DNA of 64,000 nucleotides from Taklimakanibacter sp049323275 (lineage in GTDB: Bacteria > Pseudomonadota > Alphaproteobacteria > Rhizobiales > Aestuariivirgaceae), in the NCBI GenBank assembly GCA_049323275.1, contig JBMOOM010000030.1, positions 62,001 through 126,000 on the forward strand, given 5' to 3'. Positions 61,408 to 64,000 of this stretch are shown one piece after another (position 1 is the stretch's first letter; every line of letters begins with the position of its first letter). Made by a program: the position numbers and the translations under genes. A model generated the notes under the pieces. That model worked only from the letters and a program-made list of their open reading frames with translations. It had not been told where the DNA came from and searched no databases.

Positions 61408-62718
61408 ATGGATGCCCTGATCCTGCAGCTCGGCCTGGCGCTGGCAATCGGTCTTTTGGTCGGACTGGAGCGCGGCTGGCGCGAACGCGATGCGCCGGAC
61501 GGCGCGCGCACCGCCGGCATCCGCACCTATGGGATCTCCGGTCTCCTTGGAGGCTTGGTACAGGCGCTGGCGCTCCGGCTCGATGCACCGTCCGTGCTCA
61601 TCGCCGGGCTCGTCGTCTTCACCGCGGTCCTCACCTGGTTCAAGGCGCGGGAATCCATGCATGACGGGACGTTCAGCGCCACCGGGGTCATCGCCGGGCT
61701 CGGCGTCTTCATTCTCGGGGCTCTGTCGGTCGCGGGCGAACAAGTCGCCGCGGCCGCCGGGGGCGCCGCGCTCGCGGCTGTCCTCGCCAGCCGCGACCTC
61801 CTCCACGGCCTTCTGAAGCGGATCACCTGGCTCGAGCTGCGCTCGGCGCTTGTGCTCGCCGCGATGACCGCGATCGTTCTGCCACTCCTGCCGGCCCGCG
61901 CCATCGATCCGTGGGGCGGATTCAATCCGCAGCAGGTCTGGCTCTTCACCGTGCTGACCGCCGCGATCTCGTTCCTTGGCTATATCGCCGTGCGCCTCTT
62001 CGGAACCACGCGCGGCGTGCTGGTCGGCGGACTGGCGGGGGCCGTGATCTCGTCGACGGCGGTGACGCTCGCCCTAGCTCGCACGGCCGCGGCCGGCGGC
62101 AATTCCTGGCCGCTGGCCGGTGCCGCTACACTCGCCGCCGGCGTATCCGTGCTGCGGGTGACCGGCATCGTCGCCATCGTCGCGCCCGCGGTGCTCGGCG
62201 TTGCCGGGCTCGCCATTCTTGCCGCGGTCGCGGCATTCGCAATCTGTGGCATGCTCTTCCTGGCGCGGGGTGCCGTGCCGGCCGACGGCGAGCAGGTGCC
62301 GCGCAACCCCTTCGATCTGAGCGCGCTGCTCGCTTTCGCCATACTCTTCGCCATCGTGTCGACGATCAGCACCGCCGTTTCGGCCGGAAACGCAGCCGGC
62401 ATGGTGGCGACATCGGCGATCACCGGCACCTTCGACGTCGACGTGGCGGTGCTGAGCGCCCTGCGTCTCCTCGGCGTGTCGGCGGACACGGAGGCCGTCG
62501 GTCACGCCGTCCTGCTGGCGCTCGCCGCGAACGCCGCCGGGCGCCTGGTTGTCGCAGCAGGAACAGGACCAGTCCGCTTCTGGCTTCCGATCGCGGCTGC
62601 TACCGTTGCGGCAGCCGGGCTTGGTTACCTCGCTTTCCTCACGCTCCCGCACTTCGCCTGGCCGGCGACATTGCCGATGTCAGGCGCGTCATCACAAGAC
62701 CATGGTGGCGCTTTATGA
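61408..62718 (+). CDS. MgtC/SapB and DUF4010 membrane protein
   Basis: 436 residues from ATG 61408. The N-terminal MgtC/SapB part (ALAIGLLVGLERGWRERDAP, GIRTYGISGLLGGL) is followed by a DUF4010 domain (GVLVGGLAGAVISSTAVTLA and AGMVATSAITGTFDVDVAVL). About 12 helices. Function of the DUF4010 class is unknown. Last gene of the nucleotide/pentose operon by position. Confidence 0.82.
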   Translation: MDALILQLGLALAIGLLVGLERGWRERDAPDGARTAGIRTYGISGLLGGLVQALALRLDAPSVLIAGLVVFTAVLTWFKARESMHDGTFSATGVIAGLGVFILGALSVAGEQVAAAAGGAALAAVLASRDLLHGLLKRITWLELRSALVLAAMTAIVLPLLPARAIDPWGGFNPQQVWLFTVLTAAISFLGYIAVRLFGTTRGVLVGGLAGAVISSTAVTLALARTAAAGGNSWPLAGAATLAAGVSVLRVTGIVAIVAPAVLGVAGLAILAAVAAFAICGMLFLARGAVPADGEQVPRNPFDLSALLAFAILFAIVSTISTAVSAGNAAGMVATSAITGTFDVDVAVLSALRLLGVSADTEAVGHAVLLALAANAAGRLVVAAGTGPVRFWLPIAAATVAAAGLGYLAFLTLPHFAWPATLPMSGASSQDHGGAL

Positions 62719-62742
62719 ACCCCGGCCGTAAGAGGGTCGGCC

Positions 62743-62756
62743 TTGATCCTGATCAA
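62743..62756. promoter_or_regulatory. FNR/FixK-type box, TTGATCCTGATCAA
   Basis: Perfect palindrome, 51 bp before the secreted Cys protein that precedes a multicopper oxidase. Confidence 0.8.
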
Positions 62757-62807
62757 CCCAGGCCGGTTCCCGGTGCGCTAGAGACAAGTAAGAGGTAGTC
62801 TGCGCAT

Positions 62808-63179
62808 ATGACGTTGGTGGCGAACATTTTCGGACGATTGAGAACGGCCGTGATGGCCGCGTTCGTGTTCGCCCTTCTCACAGCTTCCATGACCGCCGTC
62901 CACGCCATGCCTTGCCCCGACCCCTTGGCGGCAAGCAGCGTCTCTCTCAGCGACGGTGCGGAAATCGCGGCCGTGCACTCCGAGCACGACGGAGGTAGCA
63001 AGACGGCCGACATGAGCATCGACCGTTGCTGCCAGAAGTCGAGTGCGGCCTGTGTCAGCGTCGTGCCACCCGTCACGGGCCAGTCCGGTCTGCCCACACC
63101 GCCCTCTCATCTCCTGCCGGCCGGAGCGCAATCGGCGGGCATTTCCGTCGGCCCTCCTCACGGACCTCCTCGAAGCTGA
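62808..63179 (+). CDS. Small secreted Cys-containing protein
   Basis: 123 residues: signal peptide (TAVMAAFVFALLTASMTAVHA), then MPCPDPL, a polar stretch and the cluster DRCCQKSSAACVSVVPP. Periplasmic, perhaps metal-binding. Layout similar to the protein at 35441-35779. It is followed by the oxidase 105 bp downstream and preceded by a perfect FNR-type box, so the pair is probably co-regulated. Confidence 0.55.
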   Translation: MTLVANIFGRLRTAVMAAFVFALLTASMTAVHAMPCPDPLAASSVSLSDGAEIAAVHSEHDGGSKTADMSIDRCCQKSSAACVSVVPPVTGQSGLPTPPSHLLPAGAQSAGISVGPPHGPPRS

Positions 63180-63284
63180 TCCGAACGACTGCCCGATCTC
63201 GCATCGGGGACTTCGATGCGCGCCCTCGCGGCGTGCGGGATCAGTTCGCCTGCATGGAACGCAGGCCATTCCTGGAGTGAACCC

Positions 63285-64000
63285 ATGAACCGACGCAACT
63301 TTCTCACCGCCGTGATGACAGGCGCCGCCGCCTTCGGCGCGGCCACCGTCATCCGTCCCTCGAGCGCCTGGTCGCAGGCCTCGGCCACCGCTCCGCCGCT
63401 CAGGCTCGGCATCGTCAGCCGCACCCTCGAGGTCAACGGCAAGGCGGTGCGCGTCTTTGGACTGTCGCAGCCTGACGGGACGCAAGGCGTCCGGTTGGAT
63501 GCCGGCGCGAGTTTCGACGTCGATCTCGTCAACGAGATCGACGAGCCGACCATGATCCATTGGCATGGCCTGACGCCGCCTTGGCGGATGGACGGTGTGC
63601 CCGACAATCCCATGCCGCTGATCAGGCCGACGGAAACCGTGCGCTACGCGTTCCCCGTCGGCGCCGGCGGCACCCACTGGATGCACGCCCACACGTTGCA
63701 GGAGCAGAACCTTCTCGCCGCACCCCTCATCGTGCGGACAGCGGCCGACCGGGAGCGCGACAAGCAGGAGGTCGTCATCCTCCTGCACGACTTCTCGTTC
63801 ACGCCGGCCGAGGAACTGCTCGCCCGCCTCAAAAGCGGTCAGGGACACGGCGAGCAGACGAACACACCGGTCCCCCGTCAAGGCGGCATGGCCGGCATGC
63901 CGATGATGGATCACTCGGCGATGGGACACCGCAACATGGACCTCAACGACATCGACTACGATGCCTACCTCGCCAATGACCGCACGCTCGACGATCCCGA
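63285..64000 (+). CDS. Multicopper oxidase, Tat-exported, 3' end beyond window
   Basis: At least 238 codons from ATG 63285 (GGAG 10 bases upstream), open to the window end. Tat-type leader NRRNFLTAVMTGAAAFGAA. The first cupredoxin domain has copper motifs MIHWHGLTPPWRMDGVP and THWMHAHTLQEQN (HAH in place of the usual HSH). A Met/His-rich insert follows (GGMAGMPMMDHSAMGHRNMD), as in CopA-like or bilirubin-oxidase-like enzymes of copper tolerance. The C-terminal copper sites are outside the window. Confidence 0.85.
   Translation, partial: MNRRNFLTAVMTGAAAFGAATVIRPSSAWSQASATAPPLRLGIVSRTLEVNGKAVRVFGLSQPDGTQGVRLDAGASFDVDLVNEIDEPTMIHWHGLTPPWRMDGVPDNPMPLIRPTETVRYAFPVGAGGTHWMHAHTLQEQNLLAAPLIVRTAADRERDKQEVVILLHDFSFTPAEELLARLKSGQGHGEQTNTPVPRQGGMAGMPMMDHSAMGHRNMDLNDIDYDAYLANDRTLDDP

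Noticed and set aside
1..64000. CRISPR array, tRNA or rRNA genes
   Set aside because: No regularly spaced repeats and no recognisable cloverleaf or rRNA segments were seen by eye.

Overview
The window looks like an accessory region (plasmid or genomic island) of an alphaproteobacterium, most likely a member of Hyphomicrobiales such as the Mesorhizobium/Phyllobacteriaceae group. The evidence is the protein families (DUF2924 plus serine recombinase scar, DUF4396-multicopper oxidase, MerR/T/P/F with fused MerBA, NrsF/DUF1109, YfcC) and the rhizobial-style palindromic intergenic elements near 25.4 kb. No rRNA, tRNA, CRISPR array or intact transposase was seen.

Left part (about 1-22.5 kb) is a metal-resistance mosaic full of broken genes. 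It holds two diverged copies of a copper locus (PCu(A)C chaperone, DUF2231 and DUF2269-like membrane proteins; 1-1.4 kb and 18.4-19.5 kb), a DUF4396-multicopper oxidase fusion (3.5-5.4 kb), an electron-transfer cluster with a dead cytochrome c (6.4-8.3 kb), a compact intact mercury operon with divergent merR (13.0-16.8 kb), and scars of DUF2924, a serine recombinase, a DNA-phosphorothioation-associated methyltransferase, an NrsF-like anti-sigma factor and a second multicopper oxidase.

Right part (about 22.5-64 kb) is mostly intact and behaves like a low-oxygen/energy-stress island. It encodes two arginine deiminase operons (arcD-arcA-arcB*-arcC at 25.6-30.1 kb, where arcB has lost its HCLP segment, and yfcC-arcA-arcB-arcC at 40.5-45.1 kb, intact). 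It also has a nucleotide/pentose operon (PRPP synthetase, phosphoketolase-like enzyme, beta-CASP hydrolase, thymidine/AMP phosphorylase, cytochrome b561, MgtC/DUF4010), a P1B metal ATPase with a CPD motif plus an MFS exporter, an HlyD/RbbA-like ABC exporter, a cyclopropane fatty acid synthase, an alcohol dehydrogenase, Crp/Fnr-type sensors, an ECF sigma factor and small His/Cys-rich metal-binding proteins.

The unifying signal is a set of 13 intergenic palindromes of the form TTRAY-N4-RTYAA (FNR/FixK/DNR type) that precede nearly every transcription unit of the right part. I saw none in the left part. In three divergent intergenic regions there are two boxes, apparently one per gene. The inferred picture is a single oxygen- or redox-responsive regulon. 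It would couple substrate-level ATP formation (carbamate kinase; acetyl phosphate from phosphoketolase) with membrane modification and copper/heavy-metal efflux.

Limits: all calls are by eye from sequence. Functional names rest on recognised motifs and family memory, not on database searches. Several start sites are inferred from Shine-Dalgarno position.
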